Assembly: GCF_002941025.1 (NCBI RefSeq)
Contig: NZ_PTJS01000001.1
Location: 8,331,765-8,395,764, forward strand
Direction: 5' to 3'
Source: Streptomyces sp. QL37
GTDB taxonomy: Bacteria > Actinomycetota > Actinomycetes > Streptomycetales > Streptomycetaceae
Length of the DNA: 64,000 nt
Translations under genes and position numbers: made by a program
The notes under the pieces: model-generated
Databases searched by the model: none
What the model was told of the DNA's origin: nothing
The model's input: the letters and a program-made list of their open reading frames with translations, nothing else
In this document: positions 1 through 8,735 of the stretch, one piece after another
Numbering within the stretch: position 1 is the stretch's first letter
Layout of the letters: every line of letters starts with the position of its first letter

Positions 1-1801
1 CAAGCCCGCGAACATCATGCGGCTCGACGACGGTGCCGTGAAGATCTGCGACTTCGGGATAGCCAGGCTCGGCCACGACATCGGCTTCACGTCCCGTCTC
101 ACCGGTACCGGCATCGCCATGGGCACCCCGCACTACATGTCGCCCGAGCAGATCAGCGGCGGGGAGGTCGACCACCGCAGCGACCTCTACTCGCTGGGCT
201 GTGTGCTGTACGAAATCGCAACGGGTGTACCGCCGTTCGACATGGACGACGCCTGGGCCGTGCTCGTCGGACACCGCGACACCGCTCCCGAGCCGCCGCG
301 CAACCACCGAGCCGAACTCCCGGGGTACTTCGACAAGGTCGTCCTGGACCTGCTGGCCAAGACGCCCGGCGAGCGGCCGGCCGACGCCGGCGACCTGCGG
401 CAGCGCATCGCACTCGGGCGCACCGGTGAGCAGCCGGAGACAGGGCGGGTCCGGCTCGCCCCGCCCGTCCCGGTCCAGCACCCCGGAGGCGGCACGCCCC
501 GACTGCCCTCCTGGACACGGGACATGACCACCGGTCACAAGGCGACCGGCGCGGCGTACGTGGGCACCGCCGCCGTCGACCACGCGGCCGCGCTGACCGG
601 GGCCTGGACCACCGGCACCGGTCGTGCCCCGGAACCGGGCCGCCCCACCCCGCCGCCCGGACTGCTCGCCACCCTGGCCGGCCGGCACAGCGCCGGACTC
701 AATCTGGGGCGGCTGGGGCACTGGGAGGAAGCCGGCGAGGTGCACCGTGCGGTCGCCACCGAACGCGAACAGGCTCTCGGTCCCGACCACCCCGACACCC
801 TGGCCAGCAGGTACGAGGTCGGATTCACCCTCAGCCGCACCGGGCGGGCCGCCGAGGCGCTGCGGGAGTTCGCCCGGGTCGCCGACGGCCGCGAACGCAC
901 CCTGGGCCCCGACCACCCGGAGACCCTCGCGGCCCGGCAGGAGACGGCGTACGTCCTCGGCCAGCTCGGCCGCCACTTCGAGGCCCACCAGGTCTACGCC
1001 TCGGTGCTCGCCTCGCGGGAGCGCTCCATGGGGCCGGACCACCCCGACACCCTGCGCTGCCGCCACAACCTCGCCTTCAACCTCAGCAGGCTCGGCCGCC
1101 TGGAGGACTCGTACCGCATGGCCCGCGAGGTGGCGGCGGCCCGCGGCCGCCTGCTCGGCGCGACACACCCGGACACCCTGGTCACGCTGTACGAAGTGGC
1201 GTACACACTCGGCCGTCTGGACCGCTGGACCGAGGCCCTCCAGACCTACCGCGACGTGGCGCAGGGCCGCGCCGCCGCGCTCGGCCCCGACCACCCCGAC
1301 ACCCTGTCCGCGCGTTACGAGGTGGGCATCAGCCTCGGCAGGCTGGGCCGGAGCGCGGAGGCGCTGGAGCTCTACCGTGCCCTGGTCGAGGACCGCACCC
1401 GGGCCGGCGGTCCGGCCGACCCCGAGACGCTGCGCGCCCGGCACGGGCTCGGCGTCAACCTGGGGCGGATGGCGCGCTGGGAGGAGGCGCTCGACGAGTC
1501 GCGCGAGGTCTGCGCCATCCGGGAACGCACCCTGGGCCCCGACCACCCCGACACCCTGGTCAGCCGCCGCGAGGTGGCCGTGGGGCTGGGCTGGCTCGGC
1601 CGCTGGGCCGAGGCCCTCACCGACTACCGCGCGGTCGCCGAGATCCGCGAACGGGCGCTGGGCGCGGACCACCCCGACACCCTCGCCGCCCGCAACGACG
1701 AGGCGCACTGCCTGGAACAGCTCGGCCGCAGTACGGAGGCGGTGGACCTCTACCGGCGGGTCGCCGACCTGCGCAGGCAGCGCGGGATGCCGCCGCACTG
1801 A
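1..1801 (+). CDS. Serine/threonine protein kinase with C-terminal TPR array (5' truncated by window)
   Basis: The reading frame is open from base 2 and runs in from outside the window. The first visible residues, KPANIM, are the end of the kinase catalytic loop. They are followed by the metal-binding DFG and an activation segment ending in SPEQ, so this is the C-lobe of a Hanks-type kinase. After a Pro/Thr-rich linker come eight tandem TPR-like repeats of about 42 residues, each carrying a LGPDHPDTL-type signature, running to the C-terminus. No transmembrane segment is visible, so a cytoplasmic signalling protein is likely, with the TPRs recruiting a partner. Its substrate cannot be inferred. 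The kinase N-lobe lies outside the window. Confidence 0.93.
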   Translation, partial: KPANIMRLDDGAVKICDFGIARLGHDIGFTSRLTGTGIAMGTPHYMSPEQISGGEVDHRSDLYSLGCVLYEIATGVPPFDMDDAWAVLVGHRDTAPEPPRNHRAELPGYFDKVVLDLLAKTPGERPADAGDLRQRIALGRTGEQPETGRVRLAPPVPVQHPGGGTPRLPSWTRDMTTGHKATGAAYVGTAAVDHAAALTGAWTTGTGRAPEPGRPTPPPGLLATLAGRHSAGLNLGRLGHWEEAGEVHRAVATEREQALGPDHPDTLASRYEVGFTLSRTGRAAEALREFARVADGRERTLGPDHPETLAARQETAYVLGQLGRHFEAHQVYASVLASRERSMGPDHPDTLRCRHNLAFNLSRLGRLEDSYRMAREVAAARGRLLGATHPDTLVTLYEVAYTLGRLDRWTEALQTYRDVAQGRAAALGPDHPDTLSARYEVGISLGRLGRSAEALELYRALVEDRTRAGGPADPETLRARHGLGVNLGRMARWEEALDESREVCAIRERTLGPDHPDTLVSRREVAVGLGWLGRWAEALTDYRAVAEIRERALGADHPDTLAARNDEAHCLEQLGRSTEAVDLYRRVADLRRQRGMPPH

Positions 1802-1832
1802 CGGCGTGACCGAGCGGTGGGCCCACAGGCCG

Positions 1833-2459
1833 TCAGGCCGGGCCGCCCCGCGCGCGGTAGAGATCCCGCAGCAGCGCGATCTCCGCTCCGTGGTGCAGCA
1901 GCTCCTGGTTGACCCACCACACGGTGTCCAGGAAGGGGTCCTCCGGGTCGCTGCCGTACGGATAGGTGCTGTACCCGACCGTGTCGAGCGCGGCGTCGTC
2001 GGCGCCGAGCAGGGCCGCACGCCACGCGTCGGCCGACGCGCCGAAGTCCGCCAGGGCCCCCGCAGCTTCCCCCACCACGCGGTAGTCCTCCCGGGTGAGG
2101 CTGCGGCTCCCCGCCGTGTGATCGGCGCGCAGCGCCAGCAGCTCGCTGAGATGGCTCAGGCGCCATGCGAGGGTGGTGAAGGGCGGCGGCGAAGGATGCG
2201 GGAAGGGCGTGCTGTCGCGTCCCCACTCACCCGCCCCGGTCAGGAAGGTCGCGCCCCGCCCGGGACCCGCGCTCCGGAGGCGGACCGACCAGCAGTCCGG
2301 CACCGGCTCCCACCGGTACTCCTCGTCGGTCAGCGCGGACACCTCCACGTCCGTGCCGTTGCCGCTGTCCACGAACGGACCCGAGAGCCGTCCGGTGAGC
2401 CGTTCGCGGGCCCAGTCGAACTGCTCCAGCAAAGGGATCAGACGGGCGGGTGCGTTCAC
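1833..2459 (-). CDS. DinB-like / mycothiol-dependent fold protein
   Basis: A protein of about 208 residues with the look of the DinB/DUF664 four-helix superfamily. It has an N-terminal helix starting LIPLLEQFDWAR, a short WSVR segment, and histidines spaced along helices (LSHLSELLALR; ELLHHGAEIALLRDL near the end) that could bind metal. Family members are thiol-dependent metalloenzymes or stress proteins, but the reaction here is unknown. The frame stays open further upstream. I chose the GTG at 2459 because an AGGAG lies just before it and homologous-looking sequence begins there. It converges on the kinase gene with about 30 bases between them. Confidence 0.72.
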   Translation of the reverse strand: MNAPARLIPLLEQFDWARERLTGRLSGPFVDSGNGTDVEVSALTDEEYRWEPVPDCWSVRLRSAGPGRGATFLTGAGEWGRDSTPFPHPSPPPFTTLAWRLSHLSELLALRADHTAGSRSLTREDYRVVGEAAGALADFGASADAWRAALLGADDAALDTVGYSTYPYGSDPEDPFLDTVWWVNQELLHHGAEIALLRDLYRARGGPA

Positions 2460-2612
2460 GGAAATCTCCTGTGCCGGGCGCGGGAGGACGGGGTCCGGGC
2501 AGCACCCTGCCACAGTGGCCGCCGGGGCCCTACGGGTTTTCGCCGCCCCCGCTCCGCCCGCCACGAACCGTGACCCCTGTCCAGAGGCGATCATCCCGTG
2601 TTACGAAGGGGC

Positions 2613-4187
2613 ATGCCCGCAGACGAGACGTCCTCACCCGGCACCCCCGCGCGCCCCGCCTACGACGCGGTGATCGTCGGCGGTGGCCACAACGGCCTGG
2701 TCGCCGCCGCCTACCTGGCCCGCGCCGGTCAGTCCGTACTCGTCCTGGAGCGTCTCGGCAGCACCGGGGGAGCAGCCGTGTCGACCCGCCCCTTCGAGGG
2801 GATCGACGCCCGGCTCTCCCGCTACTCCTACCTCGTCTCGCTCCTCCCGCAGAAGATCGTCCGCGAGCTCGGTCTCGACTTCGCCGTGCGGAAGCGGACC
2901 GTCTCCTCGTACACCCCGACGGTGCGCGGCGGCCGGCCCACCGGCCTGCTCGTCGGCGGTGACGGCACCCGGGAGTCCTTCGCCGCGCTCACCGGCGACG
3001 GCCGGGAGTACGAGGCCTGGCAGCGCTTCTACGGGATGACGGGCCGCGTCGCCGAACGGGTGTTCCCCACGCTCACCGAGCCCCTGCCGGCCCGCGAGGA
3101 CCTGAGGGCACGTGTGGACGACGCGGACGCCTGGCGCATGCTGTTCGAGGAGCCCATCGGCGTCGCCGTCGAGGAGAACTTCGCCGACGACCTCGTCCGC
3201 GGAGTCGTGCTCACCGACGCGCTGATCGGGACCTTCGCCGATGCCCACGACCCGTCCCTGCTCCAGAACCGCTGCTTCCTCTACCACGTGATCGGCAATT
3301 CCACGGGTGACTGGGACGTCCCGGTCGGAGGCATGGGCGCGCTCACCGACGCCCTGGCCGGTGCGGCCCGTGCGGCGGGGGCCGAGATCCGCGTGCTGCA
3401 CGAGGCGACGCGTATCGAGACCGACGGCGCCCGCGCCGAGGTCACCGTCCGCTCACCCGACGGGGAACGCGTCGTCGGCGCGCGCCGGGTCCTGGTCAAC
3501 GCATCGCCACAGGCGTTGGCCGAGCTCCTCGGCGAGCAGCCACCCGCCCCGGCCGAGGGCGCCCAGCTGAAGGTGAACATGCTGCTCACCCGGCTGCCGA
3601 GGCTGCGTGACCACTCGGTCGACCCGCAGCGGGCGTTCGCCGGAACCTTCCACATCGCCGAGGGCTACGAGCAGCTGGCCACCGCCTACCGTGAGGCGGC
3701 CGCAGGGCGTCCGCCCGGCGCCCCGCCCTCCGAGATCTACTGCCACTCGCTGACCGACCCGTCGATCCTCGGCCCCGGCCTCGCGGCCCGTGGCTACCAG
3801 ACCCTCACCCTGTTCGGCCTGCACACCCCCGCCCGGCTGTTCGCGGAGGACAACGGGACGACACGCGAAGCCCTGCTCGGGGCCACCCTGGCCGAACTCG
3901 ACGCCCATCTCGAGGAGCCCCTCACCGAGTGCCTGGCGCTCGACGCCGACGGCCGGCCGTGCATCGAGGCGAAGACCCCTCTCGACCTGGAGCGCGACCT
4001 GAGGCTTCCCGGCGGCCATATCTTCCACCGGGACCTCTCGTTCCCGTACGCCACCGGGGAGACGGGCCGCTGGGGCGTGGAGACCGCACACGCGAACGTC
4101 CTGCTGTGCGGGGCGGGTGCCGTGCGTGGCGGCGGCGTCAGCGGGGTGCCCGGCCACAACGCCGCCATGGCGGCGCTGGGCCGGTGA
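2613..4187 (+). CDS. FAD-dependent oxidoreductase, phytoene desaturase (CrtI/PYROXD2-like) family
   Basis: The N-terminus has a dinucleotide-binding Rossmann motif (AVIVGGGHNGLVAAAYLA) and the C-terminus a FAD-closing segment (LLCGAGAVRGGGVSGVPGHN), as in CrtI-type amine-oxidase/desaturase flavoproteins. At about 525 residues it is of normal length. No carotenoid genes lie nearby, so a carotenoid role is not supported; the PYROXD2-like subgroup has no settled reaction. The start is uncertain. The ATG at 2613 fits the usual short N-terminus. An in-frame GTG at 2598, preceded by AGAGG, would add five residues, the second encoded by the rare leucine codon TTA. It converges on the esterase at 4197. 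Confidence 0.8.
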   Translation: MPADETSSPGTPARPAYDAVIVGGGHNGLVAAAYLARAGQSVLVLERLGSTGGAAVSTRPFEGIDARLSRYSYLVSLLPQKIVRELGLDFAVRKRTVSSYTPTVRGGRPTGLLVGGDGTRESFAALTGDGREYEAWQRFYGMTGRVAERVFPTLTEPLPAREDLRARVDDADAWRMLFEEPIGVAVEENFADDLVRGVVLTDALIGTFADAHDPSLLQNRCFLYHVIGNSTGDWDVPVGGMGALTDALAGAARAAGAEIRVLHEATRIETDGARAEVTVRSPDGERVVGARRVLVNASPQALAELLGEQPPAPAEGAQLKVNMLLTRLPRLRDHSVDPQRAFAGTFHIAEGYEQLATAYREAAAGRPPGAPPSEIYCHSLTDPSILGPGLAARGYQTLTLFGLHTPARLFAEDNGTTREALLGATLAELDAHLEEPLTECLALDADGRPCIEAKTPLDLERDLRLPGGHIFHRDLSFPYATGETGRWGVETAHANVLLCGAGAVRGGGVSGVPGHNAAMAALGR

Positions 4188-4196
4188 CGGGAGCCG

Positions 4197-5171
4197 CTAC
4201 CGGCCGAACACCCCGCGCAGCGCCGCGAGCTTGCGCGGCAGGTCGTACTCCGCGCCGCCCTCGTGCCCGTTGTACGGGAACACCTCCAGCTCGGCGGGGC
4301 CGGCGTACGCGTGGTACGCCGCGAACACCGTGGACGACGGGCAGATCCGGTCCATCAGGCCGACCGAGAACCACGCCGGGGCGGTGGCGCGCGCCGCGAA
4401 GTTGACCCCGTCGAAGTAGGAGAGGGTCTCCATCGCCTCCTCGATCCGGAAGCGGTGCCCGGACAGCCAGCGCGCGATCTCGGCGTACGGCCCCGAGTCG
4501 GTGATCTGCGAGCCGCGCCGGAAGTGGCAGAGGAACGGCACATCCGCCACGGCCGCCGCCACGTCGTCACGCAGCCCGGCGACGGCGAGCGCGAGTCCGC
4601 CTCCCTGGCTGCCACCGAGCACCGCGACCCGCGAGGGGTCCACGGTCTCGTGCGCCTTCACCGCGTCGACCGCGCGTACGGCGTCGGTGATGAGGCGCCG
4701 GTAGTAGTGGCGGGACGGGTCCTCGATTCCGCGGGTGAGGAAGCCGGGGGAGGAGGAGCCGTGGCCGTCCGGGCCGAGGTCCGGGGTGTCCGCGGTGTTC
4801 TTTCCGCCGCCGCCCTGGCCCCGGTTGTCCATCACCAGATGGGCGTAGCCGAGCGCGCTCCAGGTCAGCCAGGAGTACGGGATGCCCCGGCCGCCGTTGT
4901 ACCCGATGTACTGCACCACGGCCGGCAGCGGACCCGAGCGGACGCGCGGCAGCGTCAGCCAGGCCTTCACCGGCTGCCCGCCCCAGCCGGCGAACGTCAC
5001 GTCGTACACGTCCACGGTCGCGAACCCGGCGTCGTACGGGACGAACTCGGCGTCCAGGCCGTGGCGCGCGGTCTCGCCGAGTGTCTTCTTCCAGAACGCG
5101 TCGAAGTCGGCGGGCTCCTCGGGCTCCGGTCGGTACTCGCGCAGCTTCTCCAGGGGCATGTCGAACAGCAA
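4197..5171 (-). CDS. Acetyl esterase of CE7 family (acetylxylan esterase / cephalosporin-C deacetylase type)
   Basis: The 324 residues match the usual CE7 length. All three CE7 signatures are visible: RGQ (residues 117-119), GGSQGG with nucleophile Ser188, and a C-terminal HE with His303; Asp274 is the likely acid. No signal peptide is seen, so it probably deacetylates imported oligosaccharides in the cytoplasm. It is the last gene of the leftward polysaccharide operon, starting 4 bases after the PL8 lyase stop. This suggests that the polymer handled by the operon carries O-acetyl groups. Confidence 0.9.
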   Translation of the reverse strand: MLFDMPLEKLREYRPEPEEPADFDAFWKKTLGETARHGLDAEFVPYDAGFATVDVYDVTFAGWGGQPVKAWLTLPRVRSGPLPAVVQYIGYNGGRGIPYSWLTWSALGYAHLVMDNRGQGGGGKNTADTPDLGPDGHGSSSPGFLTRGIEDPSRHYYRRLITDAVRAVDAVKAHETVDPSRVAVLGGSQGGGLALAVAGLRDDVAAAVADVPFLCHFRRGSQITDSGPYAEIARWLSGHRFRIEEAMETLSYFDGVNFAARATAPAWFSVGLMDRICPSSTVFAAYHAYAGPAELEVFPYNGHEGGAEYDLPRKLAALRGVFGR

Positions 5172-5175
5172 GGGT

Positions 5176-7578
5176 CTAGCTCCTCTTCAGGGTGAGGTTC
5201 AGGGTCGCGCCGTGCAGGCCGGCCGTGTCCGCGGTGATCCGCAGCCCACGGCCCGAGGTGGCGGTGCGGACACGGGGATCCGCGGCGGTGACCGTGAGGC
5301 CGGGCAGGGCGAGGTCGAGCACCACCGAGGAACGCAGCTGCGTCGGATCGGACAGGGCGACCGTGACCGTCCTGCCGTCCGGGCGCACCAGCGCCGACGC
5401 GGGGCCGTCGCTGGTCAGCTCCTGCGCCGTGCCCGCGGTCCAGAAGTTGGCGGCGAGCAGCCCGTCGGCCGGGCGGCGCACGGCGTGCACCGCAGTCGAG
5501 CGGGAGACCAGCCGTACCGGAGGCGCCGCCGACCACTGCCGGGTGCGGGCCGCGGAGGCCGCCGGGGCCTGGAGCCAGTAGTAGCCGGCACCGGCGGGGG
5601 CCGTGCCATGGTCCTGCCACAGCGTCAGATAAGGGCGGGTGACCAGGGTGTCCGTACCGTACTTGAGGTTGATCTCCCGCCAGGCCGCCGTGCGTTCCTC
5701 ACGCAGACCGCGCAGGTCGGCGCGTTCGGGGAAGATGTAGCCCCCGGTCCCTTCGAGGTGCAGCCACCGGACCGCGTCGAGCCGCGCCGACCAGTCCGTC
5801 CCGCCCGGGGCCGGCCGGCCGTCGACGAGGAGGGCCGCGCCCGGATCGCGCAGCTTGCGGTTCTCCACGACCGTCTCCACGGCGCCCGTGTCCGCTCCGA
5901 TGCCGGAGCCGACGCACGCGATCACGTCGTCCAGACAGAACCAGCTCTTCAGGCCGCGCAGGGTGCTTCCGTACGCCCGCAGCTCCATGCCGTACGCGCC
6001 GAGCGTCGTGCCGGGCAGGGCGGTGCCGCCCGCCCAGTCGGAGTCGCTCGTCGTGCGCTGCCCGGCGGCGTCCGCCGGCCGGCCGGTGACCACCGTGGTG
6101 CCCGGCAGCCGGGTGGGGTCGACGGTGGGCCAGTAGTCCTCGCTGTAGTGGCCGAGGTCGTCGGTGTACAGCAGCACCATGCCGTCGGAGAGATGCCAGC
6201 CGTGCAGATTCTCGTTCTGGATCGACTCGTAGTTGTAGATCCGGCTGGAGTACGCCGAGATGCCCAGGGCGAACGAGGGCCGGTGGTGCGCCGCCTTGTC
6301 CATCCGGGGGTGCTGCTTGTGGGCGACCAGGGGCCCGCGCGCCGGGACGGGCGAATCGACGATCCGCAGTGCGGCGACGAGGGAGGCCGGATCGGTGACC
6401 GCGAGGAAGTCCCGGTAGGTGTCCTCGGCGATCCACTGCTTGACCAGCGCCGTGAAGTCGTCCCCCGTCCCGCCCGGGAAGCCCGGGATCAGCCGCAGCA
6501 CCGCCTCGACGACCGTCTGCGCCGAGGCATGACCCTGCTTGCTGGGCCGGGCGATCTCGCGCCCGCACACGGACGCCATCACGTCCCCCCGTGCCAGCAG
6601 CGGGTCGAAGCCGTCGAGGACCCAGCTCCGGACGTTGTCGAGCTCGGGGTCGGTGACCGTCCACTCCGTGCCGGCGAGCAGATTGAGCAGCCGGGAGAGA
6701 CTGTTGAGCAGTTCCTTGCCGTAACCGCCGTTGTACGGGTGCTTGTAGTGCTGCAGGAACGAGCCGTCCGCGTAGAAGCCCTCTCCCGTGCCCGTGGTGC
6801 CGTCCGTGCGGTCGTTGAAGGCCAGGACGCTGTTGGCCCCCGAACCCTCGACGTCCGAAAGAGCGTCACGCACCCGGGCCAGTGCCTCCCCGTCGTCACG
6901 CAGTACGGCGTTGACGGCGACCACGGTGGAGACCCACACCCGGTTGGCCCCGGTGGCGATCTGCCGGTCGGCGCGCCACAGGTTCGGGTCGGGGGTGTAG
7001 TGCCGCACCGCCGCGGTGATCCGCTCCAGCCGCTCCGCACCGAGTTCGTCGTACAGCAGGACACATGCGTCGTTGAGCGCGAGGGCCGAGCCGATCTCCC
7101 AGTCCCAGTCGTTGTCGAAGCGTGTGTGCCCGGGACCGTAACGGTTCGTCAGCATCCAGTCCACGCCCGCGAGCAGCAGATCACGGAGCGAGGTGTCACC
7201 GTGCTGCGGGGTGCCGGGGACCGCCCACGCGGTCGCGATCGTGGCGAGTCGCTTGAACGAGGTGGTGACGTGGTTGGAGAGCGTCATGCTGGTCAGGTCC
7301 GCGAACAGCCCGTCGGTACGGGACGGATCGATCCCCTCGGCCGCGGTGGTGGCCGCCTTCCCGGTGCGGGCCACGGCCGCCGCGATCCGCTCGTCACCGA
7401 GGTCGAGACCGGGACCTCCGGTCAGCAGGGTGTGCCAGCGGGCGCGCAGCGCTCCGGCCTCTCCGGCGGCGGCGTGAGCCGCCCCGGGGGCAAGGGCGAG
7501 GGGCAGGGTGACGGCCGCGCCGAGCGCCGCCGCCCCGGCCAGGACGGTACGGCGTGTGGTGCCGGTGCCTGGATGCAT
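5176..7578 (-). CDS. Secreted polysaccharide lyase family 8 (hyaluronate/chondroitin/xanthan lyase type)
   Basis: A protein of about 800 residues, the normal PL8 length. Near the N-terminus are twin arginines (TTRRTVLAG) and a hydrophobic stretch ending in AHAA, indicating Tat export. PL8 landmarks in order are DNDWDWEIG, TGANRVW (catalytic Asn region), QHYKHPYNGGYG (catalytic His and Tyr region) and NENLHGWHLSDGM. A beta-sandwich C-terminal half follows. PL8 enzymes cleave uronic-acid polymers by beta-elimination. Which polymer is cut (hyaluronan, chondroitin, xanthan) cannot be read from the sequence. I chose the ATG at 7578 over a GTG at 7593 because GAGGA sits 8 bases before it. Confidence 0.9.
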   Translation of the reverse strand: MHPGTGTTRRTVLAGAAALGAAVTLPLALAPGAAHAAAGEAGALRARWHTLLTGGPGLDLGDERIAAAVARTGKAATTAAEGIDPSRTDGLFADLTSMTLSNHVTTSFKRLATIATAWAVPGTPQHGDTSLRDLLLAGVDWMLTNRYGPGHTRFDNDWDWEIGSALALNDACVLLYDELGAERLERITAAVRHYTPDPNLWRADRQIATGANRVWVSTVVAVNAVLRDDGEALARVRDALSDVEGSGANSVLAFNDRTDGTTGTGEGFYADGSFLQHYKHPYNGGYGKELLNSLSRLLNLLAGTEWTVTDPELDNVRSWVLDGFDPLLARGDVMASVCGREIARPSKQGHASAQTVVEAVLRLIPGFPGGTGDDFTALVKQWIAEDTYRDFLAVTDPASLVAALRIVDSPVPARGPLVAHKQHPRMDKAAHHRPSFALGISAYSSRIYNYESIQNENLHGWHLSDGMVLLYTDDLGHYSEDYWPTVDPTRLPGTTVVTGRPADAAGQRTTSDSDWAGGTALPGTTLGAYGMELRAYGSTLRGLKSWFCLDDVIACVGSGIGADTGAVETVVENRKLRDPGAALLVDGRPAPGGTDWSARLDAVRWLHLEGTGGYIFPERADLRGLREERTAAWREINLKYGTDTLVTRPYLTLWQDHGTAPAGAGYYWLQAPAASAARTRQWSAAPPVRLVSRSTAVHAVRRPADGLLAANFWTAGTAQELTSDGPASALVRPDGRTVTVALSDPTQLRSSVVLDLALPGLTVTAADPRVRTATSGRGLRITADTAGLHGATLNLTLKRS

Positions 7579-7589
7579 GGGTGGGGTCC

Positions 7590-8735
7590 TCACAGCAGGT
7601 GTCGGCGGTCGACGGCCCCGGCGAGGGCGGCGTGACCGGAAGGATTGGGGTGCAGGCCGTCACCGCTGGAGAAGGCCGGCCGCAGGCGTGACGGACGTAC
7701 GGGGTCGCGCAGCGCCGTGTCGAAGTCGGCGACCGCGTCGAACAGGTGGCCGGTGCGCAGGGCGCGGTTGATCCGCTGCCGCACCTCGTCGAGCTCCGGC
7801 GTCCAGCGGGTCCAGCCCTCGAACGGTGTGATGGTCGAGCCGATGATCCTCAGCCCGGCGCTCCGGGCCCGCAGCACCAGCTGGCGGTATCCGGCCAGGA
7901 CGAGGGAGGCGTCCGTCCGGGCCGGCTGCTGCTGCAGGTCGTTGACGCCGAGCTGGACCAGCACGGTGCGCAGTCCGGGCAGCGCGAGGACGTCCCGGTC
8001 GAAGCGTGCCTGGCCTCCCGGCCCGAACCGGGCGTCGTCCAGCAGCAGTCGGTTGCCGCTGATTCCGAGGTTCGCCACGGCCGATCCGGGCAGCCGCCGG
8101 GCCAGCTGGTCCGGCCAGCGCAGATCGGCGTCGTCCGGCGTGCCGACGCCCTCCGTGACCGAGTCGCCGAGCACGGCGAGGACGGAGCCGTGGGCGCCGG
8201 TCACCTCGACGCCCGTCAGCAGGAACACCGAGGTCGTGCGCACCCCGTCGACGCTGTGCGAGGCGTGCGTGTTGCGGTGGAAGGACAACGGCCCGGTGGG
8301 CCCCGGGAGACGCGTCTCCACGGTCAGCGCCGACCCGTCCGGTGCGTGCAGTCCGTCGACCGGATCGCTGGTCAGGGAGGCACCAGCGGCCAGCCACGCC
8401 TGCCTCCGTCCGCCGAACGTCACCGCCCGCCCACCGGCGGTCACCGGGCCGACCAGGACAGGTACGGATCCGAAGGCGTGCCCGTACCGCAGTCGTACCC
8501 GGCCGCCGGCCGAGAGGCGCACGGTCGCCGTGCACACGCCGCCGGTCAGCCCGGCCGCCGCCACCGTGTCCGTCGCGGTCGGCGCGGTCTGCGCCGTGGC
8601 CCAGGACGTGGCCCAGGCCGCCCCCGGTCTCCTCGGCTCCGCCGCCCGGGCCGCCGGCGCCGTGGCCGCGACCGTGGCCACTCCAGCGGCGGCGGCTGTC
8701 AGCACCCCGCGTCTCGCGGGCCCCCGGCCGGTCAC
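7590..8735 (-). CDS. Secreted SGNH/GDSL hydrolase (probable carbohydrate esterase)
   Basis: All SGNH blocks are present: GDSVTEG (nucleophile Ser), GISGNR (Gly), LGVNDLQ (Asn) and a C-terminal DGLHPNPSGH (Asp/His). The N-terminus carries twin arginines (ARRGVLTAAAAG) and an Ala-rich export segment, followed by an N-terminal beta domain before the catalytic domain. The product is about 381 residues. The start is set at a GTG whose last two bases overlap the TGA of the beta-helix gene (GTGA), a typical translational coupling; a second in-frame GTG lies at 8744. In this operon it most likely removes acyl groups from the polymer outside the cell. Confidence 0.85.
   Translation of the reverse strand: MTGRGPARRGVLTAAAAGVATVAATAPAARAAEPRRPGAAWATSWATAQTAPTATDTVAAAGLTGGVCTATVRLSAGGRVRLRYGHAFGSVPVLVGPVTAGGRAVTFGGRRQAWLAAGASLTSDPVDGLHAPDGSALTVETRLPGPTGPLSFHRNTHASHSVDGVRTTSVFLLTGVEVTGAHGSVLAVLGDSVTEGVGTPDDADLRWPDQLARRLPGSAVANLGISGNRLLLDDARFGPGGQARFDRDVLALPGLRTVLVQLGVNDLQQQPARTDASLVLAGYRQLVLRARSAGLRIIGSTITPFEGWTRWTPELDEVRQRINRALRTGHLFDAVADFDTALRDPVRPSRLRPAFSSGDGLHPNPSGHAALAGAVDRRHLL

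Noticed and set aside
733..1760. Regular DNA repeats of about 126 bases, first considered as a tandem repeat or CRISPR-like array
   Set aside because: The periodicity equals 42 codons and encodes TPR units; spacing and divergence do not fit CRISPR repeats.
4882..7635. A 917-codon open frame on the plus strand
   Set aside because: It is opposite the PL8 lyase and CE7 esterase, which have clear domains and catalytic motifs. The frame is Arg/Gly-rich with no recognisable fold, an effect of high third-position GC.
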